Shown piece after piece: positions 45,833-56,950 of a stretch of 64,000 bases of DNA. This DNA is from Heterobilharzia americana (taxonomy: Eukaryota; Platyhelminthes; Trematoda; Strigeidida; Schistosomatidae). Numbering within the stretch: the stretch's first letter is position 1; each line of letters starts with the position of its first letter. Location: positions 57,357,257 through 57,421,256 of the forward strand of contig OX104128.1 in NCBI GenBank assembly GCA_944470555.2. The letters run 5' to 3'. A model generated the notes under the pieces. The model saw only the letters and a program-made list of their open reading frames with translations. It had not been told where the DNA came from and ran no database searches. The position numbers and the translations under genes are program-made.

Positions 45833-46405
45833 TCAGCGAGTGTCATCACCAATATTCTCGTGCAGCCCAGCCTTTTGGATAGTGTTGAGTAGGTTTCGGT
45901 CGAACCTTCTGCTTGAGGTTCCCTTATCTTGCCCAAGATTGGGAGTCGGAGCATTAAAGTCGCCGGCTATAGTGGCCTGGTGATATCCGATGGACGTCGC
46001 TCGAGACATTGCTTGCAGCAGTTGTCGGCTATCTTCCATTCTGCTAGCAGGTGTTCTGTAGACGCCTCCTGCCAAATACTTGGTGTGTCTAACCTTAAAT
46101 TGACACCAGATGGAGTCTGGGAGCCCTGAAAGTGGAGTTTCGGTTGCTCGTTCACTTCGAAGGTTATCACTTATAAGCATCGCCACTCCACCTCCTTCCT
46201 TAAACTCCCTGTCCCTCCTGAACAGATGCATATCGTCTGTGCTAGTTTTGACGCCACTAATGTCCGGTGATAACCAAGTTTCTGTCAGGATTATGGTCGT
46301 TGGAGCAAGGTAGGAACAGAGAAATCGTAGTTCCCTCATTTTACTTCTAAGTCCCCTCACATTGCTGTAAAGACACTTGGATATGCCTCCAACGACATGG
46401 GGCAT
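45833..46405 (-). pseudogene. CR1-like LINE endonuclease domain
   Basis: 190-codon open frame: SNVRGLRSKMRELRFLCSYL, ILTETWLSPDISG (catalytic E), RRDREFKEGGGVAML and TIAGDFNAPTPNLGQD, ending before the HD motif. The SDH box appears as GSGDHGVVVSG in another frame near 45715-45745. APE-type endonuclease nicks target DNA for reverse transcription. Confidence 0.85.
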
Positions 46406-47572
46406 CTTGGTGCTGGCAGGCTGGAGGGAGTCATGCGCTGTGGCAAAGCTTGCTATAGGACGGCCAGCTCCAATAGAACCGGTCCAATCACGTTTTTTCC
46501 CACAATGGTTTCTGGGGGTTTTCTAGAGTCCAGGCTTGATTGTGCATCTTGCCAGTTGACAGTGATGGTGCCTTCGGCGGTGGGCGGTGCTGCCATTTGC
46601 TGTTGTCGCAGTGTCCTGGGCCTGCTTTTACAGCAGCGAACATTCCCGCTGACGTTATCTTTTGCTGTGTACCAAGTTTGCAGTACACTGGTTAAAAGTT
46701 CTTGACAGCCGAAGCTAACAGCCATCAACCGGGGTGCTGTTATGGTCGTCAAATGTAGGGGACTTGGCAGTCTGCAGACCGCCGCCGCTGCTATCCCATT
46801 TAACCCCATCTTCGCTGACAACCACTGCCATTGCTAGACGTCGTGGGCATACTTTTCTACGACTGTGTCGGTTGTCAGTTCCGGTATGCAGTGGACAACC
46901 ATAGATGTTGGTTTCGGCGTTTGGGGCGCCTAGCGAGATACTTTTCTTGCTGACCAAAGGTGGTCTGGTCTGGTTCTAACGCTGGATGACTTGTTGATGA
47001 CTAGTGTGTGTGACATTAGCAAGAATCTTTCCGCTTCTTTAGCCGAGCCTGGGATAACTCTCATTGGCAGAGGCTTTCCCTGAGGTGAGTAGTTGCCTTT
47101 GTAGAGCCTGCACAGTTTTGCCCTTAGGCTACCCAGTCCTAGTGTGGAGCATGCGGTTTCCCATTGCTGCTTGTCAAACGATTCTCTGTTCTCAAGGAGA
47201 CTATCATGACACACGGGGACGTTAAATAGGATGATGGAATTCGACCCGTCATCAGCTTCTCTATCCCCGTGTACTGTGGGTGGTTTTTGTGGGACGGGTG
47301 AACCTTCTTTTCCACTATCATCCATTTTTCCAGTTGCACAGCGGGGTAAGCCTCTAAAGTGGCTTCAGGGTAAAGACTAACATAGTTGGTCGCGTTCCTG
47401 GTCGTCGTTTTGGTCTTTCTTGACTATTCACCGGCGTGACTGGCCCGGGGTACGGTGCTGACACTTTTGCTGCTTGGGCTTGGGGTAGTGGTCTGTGTGG
47501 GTGCCGGCATCACAGTAGTCACTGCGATGTCTTTCACTACCTCCACTAGCTAGCCTCTAGAAAAGAGTGGCC

Positions 47573-47971
47573 TTATGTGGCACCGTGGGCAGATGTACCA
47601 GAACACGTGCATGGGTAGAACGCCATGAAGGTGCAATACTGGTCTGGTATGTCCTCGTCACACTGAATGTGCACCCACTTATTGCAGACGTTACACTCAA
47701 AGGCAGCATCCCTCTTAGCTACGGTGAGACCGCATGCATGACGGTCGTCAGCCTGACTAGAAGGTTTAGTTAACGACTTTCTTTTCCTTCTCTCCCGTCT
47801 CTCAGTGGTAGCCTTCACAGGTAGACTAGGGTTTGGGCTGGTGGCACCGGAAAGACATGCTCGTTGATGAAACACAGCGCAAGGGTTCAGAGGGACAGGA
47901 ATTCGGCTTTCCCAGGGGGTGGTTGTTGCAACTGTCCTCCTAAAGTCGACCCGTGATCTTTTGCGGCGCAC
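47573..47971 (-). pseudogene. CR1-like LINE ORF1 with PHD-like zinc finger
   Basis: Basic N-terminal part (RRKRSRVDFRR, ERRERRKRKS), then HACGLTVAKRDAAFECNVCN, KWVHIQCDEDIPDQYC and PCTCSG: a C..C-x2-C..H-x2-C PHD-type pattern. CR1-group ORF1 proteins of flatworms can carry such fingers. The frame opens at a plausible ATG (47971) and continues into a second frame toward 46930. Confidence 0.75.
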
Positions 47972-48000
47972 TAAGCCTTTTGCCTCTGGCCCTCGTTACC

Positions 48001-49899
48001 ACCACTGATGAGAGGGTTTGTAGCTGGGGTGAGGTTTTGTCTGAGATGTTCCTGATGCCAAATTTGGTTGGGACTCAATTATCACTCATTTCTAATGGTG
48101 ATTAGGGAAATATAAATGAGATAAACAGGTGGTTGTATCGAGTGAAACGTAGAAAAGCAACAATAGGATTGCCTAGTTGTACGACACGGAAGAATGCCCA
48201 AAGCTTCCCACAGGTCCAAGGTATATGATCAAATGAGATAAGTGGCGCTGCAGTTGCAACAACCTGAGCTATAGCAGTTGATCGAGACAGTTAGACCTAC
48301 CACACAGTTGTCCGTTTGGAGAGTGATAGTACTGACCGACTGAGAGCTGTACGTCCTGTAGCAAAACGTTTTTCCAGTGAAACTGTAACTTCCGTAGAGG
48401 AAATATCCAGTTGGGAAGGCTTATATATAGTTATTTCCGACTAGGATACAAACGAGACAGAACAAGTCAGTATTCAAAGAGCTACCTTTTTACTACCTTT
48501 AAATAAAGAAATGTTTTATTCTCGTGTTAAAAAAAGGATTTTAACATGAGAGAAGCCGGTTTACAGGCTTCATCAAGTTGATACATCTCCAAATGTCTAC
48601 AAGATTTGGGCCCTGAGTGGTACTGATGGAATGTCATTAAACTCAATTTAAAAAAATTTTAAAAAAAACTGCCGAAGGTCCTGCTAGTTGTGAAATGAAC
48701 GAGGAAATATTACTTTTCTGCGTACATAAGGTATTAAAGTTTAGATACTAGTAAATGTCACCTTCATTTAACAGGCTCAACATGAGGGATACCAGTATGC
48801 AAGCACCGTCAAATTCATAACCTTTGAAAGTATCTAGTATTAAATAATTTACATATCAAGTCATTAGTGTGCATAATCTTATTGAAATTTGCTGAAATTC
48901 ATGAGACGGATATGGATTGCCATCTCCCATCACATAGATAGGTTCCACTATCAATATCAAAAGCGCGCAGTGTTCAAAGTTTGCGTCGTAACCAACCGAC
49001 GTTGTTAGTCCATTGGCATAGTTTGCTGATTGGTAATATAATAGTTTATTACTTAGAACGATCTTCAGTTTTTAGTTTGCTAACCACAAAGGACCCATTT
49101 ATACAATCTGGAGTAACAATAAAGTATCCACAGTTATATAACCAACGTGTATGGCTATGTCAATGCATATCCAGGTCATCATGTTACTTTTAAAGGTGAA
49201 ATAGATTAATTCTGCTGCGAATACTCGTTGTATTGGATGAAAATAGGTGCTGAAACAGTCAATAGTCCATAGATTTGGAGCATCTTTTGTATTAGCATAG
49301 GCGGCATCATTCGAGAAGTGTGTTTGATGCGTAGTAAGTTCCATATGAAAAGGTCTCTTGGTACAGAGTACTAGAAAATGTCTAGTGTGAAGCCATTGCA
49401 GGTAAGTGACCTCCTGAGCCAATATTTTAACTGGTCTCTGGTTTAATCATCTGTTCAGAATGCCTCTGCTACTAATACTGTTGAAAATGGTCAGACGGTT
49501 CGTCGCAAGAAAAATCATGACAAGTAGACGAGTTAATCTTGAAGATGGTCCAGAATTTGCGAAAGAGTGGGAGTAGTCCAATAATTATTGGCGTCAATGA
49601 ACAGGCGTCATTCCCATAAAGTAATCACGTCCAGACTGAATTTGAACATCAAATGTCGACTTGCAGCTGTTTCTGCAAATGGGGAAAGAAAGGAGGGGCA
49701 CGAGCAGATATGGAAATACAGATTACTACACTATCAACTTTGGAGAAGAAAAGGTCCCTATCCTTTTTTTATTTATTCGGACTTGATGTACACTTTCATG
49801 TATATATGTTAAGTCAACTACATAGTCCTTCCATTATAGGGTTATTAAGTCGTTTTTTGGGAGGGGGAGGGTGTACCGTAGTGGCTTTCAGTAATAAAC
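48001..49899. other. No recognisable gene; short hairpin at about 48522-48555
   Basis: CTCGTGTTAAAA...TTTTAACATGAG forms a perfect-looking stem with a 7-nt loop apart from one G-T. Otherwise AT-rich unassigned DNA. Confidence 0.45.
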
Positions 49900-50304
49900 A
49901 GTATTCTTTAAGCTCATTATACGGAGAGGAGCCGGTATTCATACCCTAGTATGCAATCGTGAGGCCATCTGCATTGAAGGAACTTCAGGGCTTTAATAAA
50001 ACCGATTCTTACATTTAGAGATCTGAGTACGTTCATAGCGGACGCAATGGCTTGACCATTGTTATGTGCCGATTGCTCCATTATGCTTCGTATTTTTGGA
50101 TATAATATGAATGTCAAGAAATTTATGGATATCCGTGAAAAGGAAGAATTCGTTGAGTAGACGTCGAAACTGAAATGCAGACATGCAAGAGCGAATAAAA
50201 TGTGGGAGCCCATTCCATTTACCTACATTCACTACCTTCTTGCCAACTAGTGTAAACCACCCGATTTCTTCACAGTTGCTCCTAGACTTTCCGTCGATTT
50301 CCAT
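49900..50304 (-). mobile_element. LINE D ORF2 C-terminus
   Basis: GKKVVNVGKWNGLPHFIRSC, then MSAFQFRRLLNEFFLFT and DIHKFLDIHI: the classic C-terminal end of CR1-group ORF2. Matches 54100-54330. Confidence 0.75.
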
Positions 50305-50700
50305 GCAGTAGGTCTATCCGCTCGCCGGCTGTAGCCGTGGTTAGCCCAACGGGCGGCCGGGTGTTGATTTAATTTGTAGGGATTGTGTAGTTTTCCAAAG
50401 AGTGTGGTGCAGATGGGCTCCTCAAGCGTCATGCCATCATGTAGTTGGTCGAGCCGGTTGTGAAAAGAAGATAGAACGGATGTCCAGAGAAATCAAGGGA
50501 GAGGAATTGCGAAGAAAAAGAGACTAAAAAGGACAATGTGAAAGGAGACGGAACAGAGGGGAAGGAGAAACTTAGGTAGATTCATGGGGATGAGCTATAA
50601 AGGGAACTTTAATAACTGGTGTAAGATCTCAGAGACAGAATAAAAACAGAAGGAAGTGCAAGTATCGAAAACTGATGGTTTCCAAAATGAATAGTGAGAG
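50240..50700 (-). repeat. Repeat block D, copy 2
   Basis: Counterpart of 42880-43440. Confidence 0.7.
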
Positions 50701-51189
50701 TAGAAGAAACGCGTAGTTCTTGAGTTCTCATCTCCGGGTCTTCAGGCTTGGTTCTTTTTGTTCCGGTATGCTCCTTCGGTGGCGACAGAAGTTTTTACAT
50801 TTTCCCTGCTTATAGCTTTGGATGTAGCGATTTTCTGTTTGGGGGCTGCTTTTCTTTCAAATCGTAGCTTGGTTTGTTTGGGGGAGCGACGCAGCTGCTG
50901 ATAATACCACTCAACGCTTCGAAACTCCTATCTTTGTAGATGCCCACAAATAATCATTAAGCGTTACTTAAAACTTGCCAGAGGTAGGGGGAGTGGAAAA
51001 TGAGAAAAAGAAGAGTGAAAAGTATTTATGGGAGAATAAATGCTGCTGATGATAGTATGGAGAAGCAATGCGTCTTACTGAATATACCTCGGTTGAGGAA
51101 TACGAGGGGCAAGGAAGCATTTTCGGCTGCTACCAACGGATGTTCGTGGTAAGTCTTTTTCACTCACGTGCTTATCCAGTAATCGCCCA

Positions 51190-52580
51190 AAGGAGTCAAC
51201 ATATGTAGCTACAGTCACTCCCCCCGGCAAAGCGTACCATAAGGGACCTACTGTGTACGAAAATGTTTGATCTCACTCTTGTCTTTGCAGCATGGTGGGC
51301 TATTGGGTGGTCCACTTCGTGAACTATCTTTTTAGCTGTTATTAGGTCACCTCTTTTCCTTCGACGGCTTGATGTGAACAAGTTGAGTTGTCTGAGGCGT
51401 AGTGCTTGCAATTTGCCTGTTGGCCGACAACTGTCCTCGTCGCTCTTCCCCGTAACAACTGCAATCACTAAGTTTTCATATGAATGAAAGAATGATCCTT
51501 CCGACCGTTTGATAAATTTGCACGTTCCATACACTCTTCATTTTTCTGACTCTGGTCAATTTGATGAATTTGGCTGCAAAAAACTACTGTGTCGGAGAAG
51601 TTTAGCCCCAGTTCCTTCCCCATGGATACCCAGTGATCCCATATTTGCTGAGGGTGTGGCTGATTTTCATAGCTCCCGGTGTGCGAGGGTACTTCAACCT
51701 GGATTCTCCCGGGTTAAGGCCTAAACCATTAGCAGCCGACCAGGGCTACGGTTGTGGAAGATCGACCTGAAGTATCTTAGAATCCTCTCCCCTGACTACC
51801 ACCCTCCATGTTTCAATGCCGTTGGCAAGTAGAAGGATAGACGAGATCTTAGTGTGAAGGCCACAGATGAATATTAAAAATAGAGGTGGACCGGGGATCA
51901 CTCCCAAAGAAAGCCCGATTCTCTCGCTGCTTCAGGCCGGTAGAATTCTGCTCACTTTGGCACAGAATTCGCTCTCCTCTAGGCAGGCTGTAAACCATGC
52001 TAAGAGGGATTCAGAGATACCTACCTCCGCAAGTTTGGACACCATGGTGTAGTGTGGTACGCTATCGAATGCCTCGACCAAGTCCAGAAAGATGACGTGG
52101 ACCAGCCTCTTGTTGCCTCATCAAGTGGTCCAGTTATCTCAAGTGGTCGTCGAGTTTTTGTAGTACACGACCGTCTGGTCCTGAAACCGTGCTGAGTGGG
52201 ATGAACAATGTTGATTCCGCTTAGGTAGTCTCAAACAACGTCTGCAATCAGGCTTTCCAGGAACTTGGAGAGTATGAGGAGTAGCGCTACTGGTCTGTAA
52301 TTAAGTGGACGTTTTCAGTCTCCCCCCGCGGAGGTTGGTGAAGGGGCGTAGAGCTTCCATTTTGGGGAGTTGGCTTGCTTCCAGCTGGTGCTTGAGCAAG
52401 TTACACGTAGATACGCTTAGTACTTCGGCACAGTTCCTTACGACAGCCGGTCTTATGTCACTGCGGCCCACAGACTTCTGTAGTCTGAGCTATGAAACTT
52501 TCCCGAGCACGTGGTTTGACGAAGTCTTCACTTTCATCAGCCCAGCATCGAGGTCCTGGAACTTAGTGTCAATTCATGTT
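51190..52580 (-). mobile_element. CR1-like LINE, RT to C-terminus
   Basis: On -: YRPVALLLILSKFLESLIAD, GINIVHPTQHGFRT (RT start), a decayed middle, then KFIKRSEGSFFHSYENLVIA. LRLRQLNLFTSSRRRKRGDL, ITAKKIVHEVDHP and HSRSLMVRF follow, parallel to the C-terminal block of the 43450-48000 element. Stops throughout. Confidence 0.8.
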
Positions 52581-52599
52581 AGTTCATCTAATTATGCAT

Positions 52600-53560
52600 C
52601 CACTGGTTGAAGTTTGGCTATTTCAGGAAAGTCGAAATCCGCGTTGCCAGTGCACTTCGAGTTGACACGGCGTCAGCCTCTCTGCTTTTATTTCCTTGTA
52701 TGGACAGCATGTCCACTGTGGACTAGAAAATGAGCTTGAATTTTCGAAGTTCTCTTGGAGAATAGCCATCGTGCTTCGCTAGCATGGCTTTTGTCTGAGG
52801 TTTATGACTGGTGTAGATTATAAATGATGTTTCTTCAGCCAAGTAAAGGAAACTCTTGACTGTCAGGTAAGCTGCTGGTTATTATTTTCTGAAATCGCTA
52901 AATCTCATTTGTATAGAATCCGACTGCTTGGAAAGGAAGTGCATTGACTGCCATTTGCCACTGGGAAACCACTGAGGAGCTGCTCCAACAACGCGTCTAC
53001 TATAATTGCTATAGGAACGTCGAAATCACGACATACCAAAGAGGTCTGAAGGTTCAAACACCTTTGAGCTTCTAAAATATTTCCGTTTACGTATCAGTCA
53101 TGTATAGTGTTCTCGCTTGACCATTCAGTAGGTCTGTTAGTGACCGCAGTAACTGTACATAGTGAGGAATGAAACTTCGATTGAAATGGTCGTACCAGGA
53201 AAAGCGTTCTAGGGTGTTGTAAATGTTCCTTCTCTGTGGTGCTTTAAGCCAGCAAGTTATCAGTATAGGCACAGTCAAAAGGTAGGCGACACAGAACTCA
53301 GCATATAAACTCTTGGAAGGTTTCGGCGGCATTTGTCAAACAGAAAGGGATTCGGAAAAACTTAAACGAACCCGAAAGCTCACTGATCGTTGTGTTGGGA
53401 TATCAGAGGACTTCATAGGTACGTGATGGTTTGCTCGTGCCAGACCAGTCTTTGACGGGATGTATGAGTCGGAAACGGAATTTACAGACTAGCAGATCTA
53501 GGGTCTCATTGAGTTACATAGCCCGTAACTTTCACTCGAAAGACATCAAGTTGCTGCTCC
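52600..53560 (-). mobile_element. Ty3/gypsy-type LTR retrotransposon pol remnant
   Basis: On -: a decayed RT start (RANHHVPMKSSDIPTQRSVS), then FDCAYTDNLLA where a YxDD box would be and TTEKEHLQHPRTLF. An in-frame jump leads to FNRSFIPHYVQLLRSLTDLL and NGQARTL. An RNase H/tether-like relic (IAIIVDALLEQLLSG, STPVINLRQKPC) continues toward 52700. No LTRs or integrase were found. Old and dead. Confidence 0.72.
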
Positions 53561-54099
53561 ATGAGACTTGCGTATACCTATCATTAGAATACTCCTCATT
53601 TTTATTGAGCAGTGCCTGCATAAAAGACAAACCAAAAATAGGGGGTGTCCAAAGGTAATTTGCAACTAAGTTGGCGGGATACTGATGCATGCAGGAGTAC
53701 AATTCCAGATGCAGAACCCTAAGTCTGTAACCACTTTGGATGAGGCGGTTCGAAGTTAACCTGACACTCCTCTTGCGTGTGCTGCACATATTCACTTTCA
53801 CAGTCAGTGCTGAGTTTTAGTTCGGACACAACAGTTGTTACGGCTTGTACAAACACACCTACAGCATCACCATGAACCCGTTTAAATCCTGCTCGCGTGC
53901 AAATTTATATCACAAATGTTATTCATAGTTATATTTATATTTTCAGTGACCTCATTCTTACTTTCCGCCATTTTACCGTCACTTCTGTTTTGTTTTAAAT
54001 TCGAAAACCATCATAGGTGCAAGCACCCGTGTAAATCATGCAGGAGAGTAGCTAGGAGGAATAACTGTACATAAGTTCAGACGATACTACATAACAGCT
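53561..54099. other. No recognisable element
   Basis: Possible continuation of the gypsy remnant on -, but no motif is clear. Confidence 0.4.
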
Positions 54100-54850
54100 G
54101 TGTTCATTCTAACCAGCGGTAATAGCAGCTGACGCGGTAGCTCGACCATGATTACATGCCGATAGCTCCACTATACTTCGTATCTGTGGGTATAGTATGA
54201 ATGTCATGAAATCTATGGATGTCCGTGAACTGAAGGGATTCGCTGAGCGGACGTTAAAAGTGAAATGAGGACGTGCAAGTGCGAATACAAGGCGGGAGCT
54301 CGCTCCACAAATTGCTGCACCGTATCGTTAACAATCGTGACTGAATTTTCAGGTGGTATTTATCGATAGGTGCAGTACACACGATTGCTTAGACTGTATG
54401 AGGACGTAGGCTTAAAAGGAGAGCTAAAAGCACGAGTAGGAGGCGGAAAAGCAGGTTTAGGTTGGGCTCCAGGCGTCTTAGCTAAAGGGGGTCGATCTTC
54501 AGTTTCGGACACCTCCCCTCAAAATCGGGTTCTTCATAACGTTCTAGTACACAGAGTATAAATTCCCTTCGGACACCCTCAATGCCTATCTTATCAGAAG
54601 CATACATATTTCTAAAGGTGACTGTGACATATTCAAGTACCGCATGGACCACTGCTTTGAATAAAAGTGGCCTGACCTCAGTGATTCATATGCGTCTAAG
54701 TAAAAGGCCAGTTGAGCGCCTACTTTTGGATACGAGGGGCCGAGCATACTCCGTAAACGTTAAGTCTCGAGAATACCTCAATCACATACAGAGTTATATG
54801 ATCGCAACGCAGAATCATCAAGGTTTAGACCGACGTTTGGGCGCGAATTG
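54100..54850 (-). mobile_element. LINE D ORF2 C-terminal fragment
   Basis: On -: RPLLFKAVVHAVLEYVTVTF, RNMYASDKIGIEGVRREFIL, FEGRCPKLKIDPL and LRRLEPNLNLLFRLL, then SNLWSELPPCIRTCTSSFHF. This is the post-RT region of CR1-group LINEs. The end shares about 200 bp with 49980-50240. Confidence 0.78.
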
Positions 54851-56559
54851 TTGAAACGGAGAATCCCTTATTTACTGCAGGTTTTGAATGCAGCAGAACG
54901 TGATTGTTTGAATGCAAACAGCATTCAATACCAAAATTTCTACGTGCGATTCCAAATGAAGCCACAAGCCTAGGGTGAGGTGCCGAAATAATCACTATGC
55001 AGCGGTTACATTGTGAACCTGTCTATAGGAAAGAAAGGAGGTGCAGGTGTGAGCGAAAATAGAACAATCTTTTGATGTACTTAAGTCCGGGAGCAATGAG
55101 ATTTGAACGGGAAAATCAAAGAAAAGGGATGCACATGAAGATGCAGGAGCAGTTGCACAGAAGTTGTCTGTCTTATCTGCAATAAACTATGAAAAAATGA
55201 TGGTCAATGATTCTTAGCTACCTGGGCACGGTTTGAGGGAGGGGAATTCGGTTCAGAGGAATATGGAATAGAAGTGCTGGTAAACAGCACGTTGTCATGT
55301 TAGCTTAGTGTTGCGTAGCTGACATTGGTGATCAATATTTCGTTCAAATGGTCTATGAGACGATATTGGTTTACAGTGATTTCACCTAGAGTCTTCATTT
55401 GCTGTAATTTCCTTAACTTGGTTGTTAGATTTGCCATGCAGCTCGTCGAGTTGTCTGATCGGGTTACGCTGGGCATGTCAGTACTAGCCTACTGTCTGTA
55501 AGCTGGCTTGTAGTTTATCGTGGAATCGTCACTATGTTATGGATAAATTATCCATTCATAACAGGAATTTTTAATGAATGGAGTGCGTTCCGTAAAATAT
55601 TTCGTTGTTAATACCTAACGTACTTTTCGTGTAGTAAAGATGTGGTTAAAAGGTTGAAGGAAGACGTTAGGTTATCACCGGTCTTAAGTGCAACAATACA
55701 TACATGCATCTCATATTTACCTTTTTGTGTTATAGGTAGTCTTATTGTTGATCATGTAGACCTACGGTAAGCGGTCTGCCATAATCCACTGTCTGTATTT
55801 TCATTCATCTGGGAAATGGGATTTTGCATATGTCAGGGCATTTATGCTCTCTGGTGGAATTATTGTGTGGATACCTTCAATGAGCATTGCAAAGGGATGC
55901 TGTGGATATTCTGCTAGCCTCTCATTTACCCACTGGCGAGAAGGAGCTGAGAATTCATCCGGACATTGAGTATTTGGAATAAAGGTACCTGAAACAGTTG
56001 ACGTATGGGAGTAAATAAGTGAGCTTTCGAAGTATTTGTATGATAATACGGAGAGGTCCTGATGATGTTGGGCCCGTAGAACCCCACCATGACGAGGAAG
56101 TTAGAAAGAGATGTACATGATCCGTGGATGTAATCACACAAAAACTATCACTGGTAGTTTTTAGAGACGATGGCTGCAGTGATATTCCCTGAATGTCTAT
56201 GCGGAGGCGAGGAAAGGGAAACCAAGAACGTTTTAAATTCCTACACTGACTCTAAGAGAGCCATTTACATCTTATAATGCATGTTTGGCTGAACCTAAGA
56301 AGGGTAAAACTTGCTGGTTCACTGGCTGCATAAAGAACCGACAAGTTTTGCCCTTCTTGGGTTACCCATGCACCCATAACCTTGTACGACGTAAGCGGTT
56401 TTCTCGGAATTGGTAGAAGGTCACTAGTTTTTACATAGGCTGACGAAATTATAAGGACATATGTGACAGATGCACTATAAAAATCCCAAATGACAGGGCA
56501 AATTGATGGGCACACCTTTGCAAAAATCTGTAGGGGGATAACGGGGTACTGTGCTTGCT
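54851..56559. other. Decayed, unassigned
   Basis: Short frames only. No motif I can name on either strand. Confidence 0.45.
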
Positions 56560-56950
56560 GACTGAGCGGAAGAGTATTAGTTCACTTAGCAAACGGGATC
56601 GCAGATTCTCAACACCAACTCCGAGGCAGCAAACTTTCCGGCTCAGGAACTAGGAGACGACTTCCTTCGAGCTGAGAAGGCCCACTCATATTTGTTTGCT
56701 TGAATTTTTAAATGCTTTTGACAGGTTGAACCAGGATATTCTGTATCAGAAACTTCAGCTTATAGGTGTACACCGAGAGCAACTAAGTTGATGCAGAGAT
56801 TATCTTTACACTAGGTGGCAGTCAGCTTTAGCTCCTCTGTATCTGACTGGTTCCGGATGCTGAGTGGTATGCCTCAGGGTTCTATTCTTGTTCCCTCACT
56901 GTCTCTAGATTTTATCATCTGCAATCACACAGGATAACAACTGAGAGATA
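56560..56950 (+). mobile_element. LINE reverse transcriptase island
   Basis: CLLEFLNAFDRLNQDILYQK (motif A, DFSKAFDR type), LQLIGVHREQLS, YLYTRWQSAL, and in the next frame MLSGMPQGSILVPSLSLDFI (motif B, SGVPQGSVLGPLLF type). The catalytic YADD is not visible downstream. Confidence 0.8.

Larger units (their letters stand above)
43450..48000 (-). mobile_element. CR1-like LINE, nearly complete (ORF1, EN, RT)
   Basis: On -: ORF1 with a PHD-like finger (47573-47971), a linker protein (46930-47325), EN (45833-46405), then RT in consecutive broken frames: PYRFVAGRKST, LSKLRRGKSPGCDDS, LPEEWKSAILSPIFKGGDRQ, CYRPIALLSVVSKVMDNLVN, LDFAESVDTVPHAIL. GAVLGPLLFLLFVNDLP and LLYADDVKL follow (YADD codons 44374-44385). 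The C-terminal region HNVIAPPHLERD...LRGDLITAYKIL and SLRVWGHWNALPAEI ends at 43536. Relatively few lesions; one of the youngest LINEs here. CR1 clade is inferred from motif order. Confidence 0.9.

Noticed and set aside
47573..47971. PHD-finger ORF as a host chromatin gene
   Set aside because: It is continuous in orientation and spacing with the LINE EN and RT downstream, so ORF1 of the LINE is the simpler reading.
48540..48590. TTGATGAAGCC...GGCTTCTC on - as a hammerhead
   Set aside because: A stem exists, but GAAA is replaced by TCTC and the core begins with T; only a hairpin remains.
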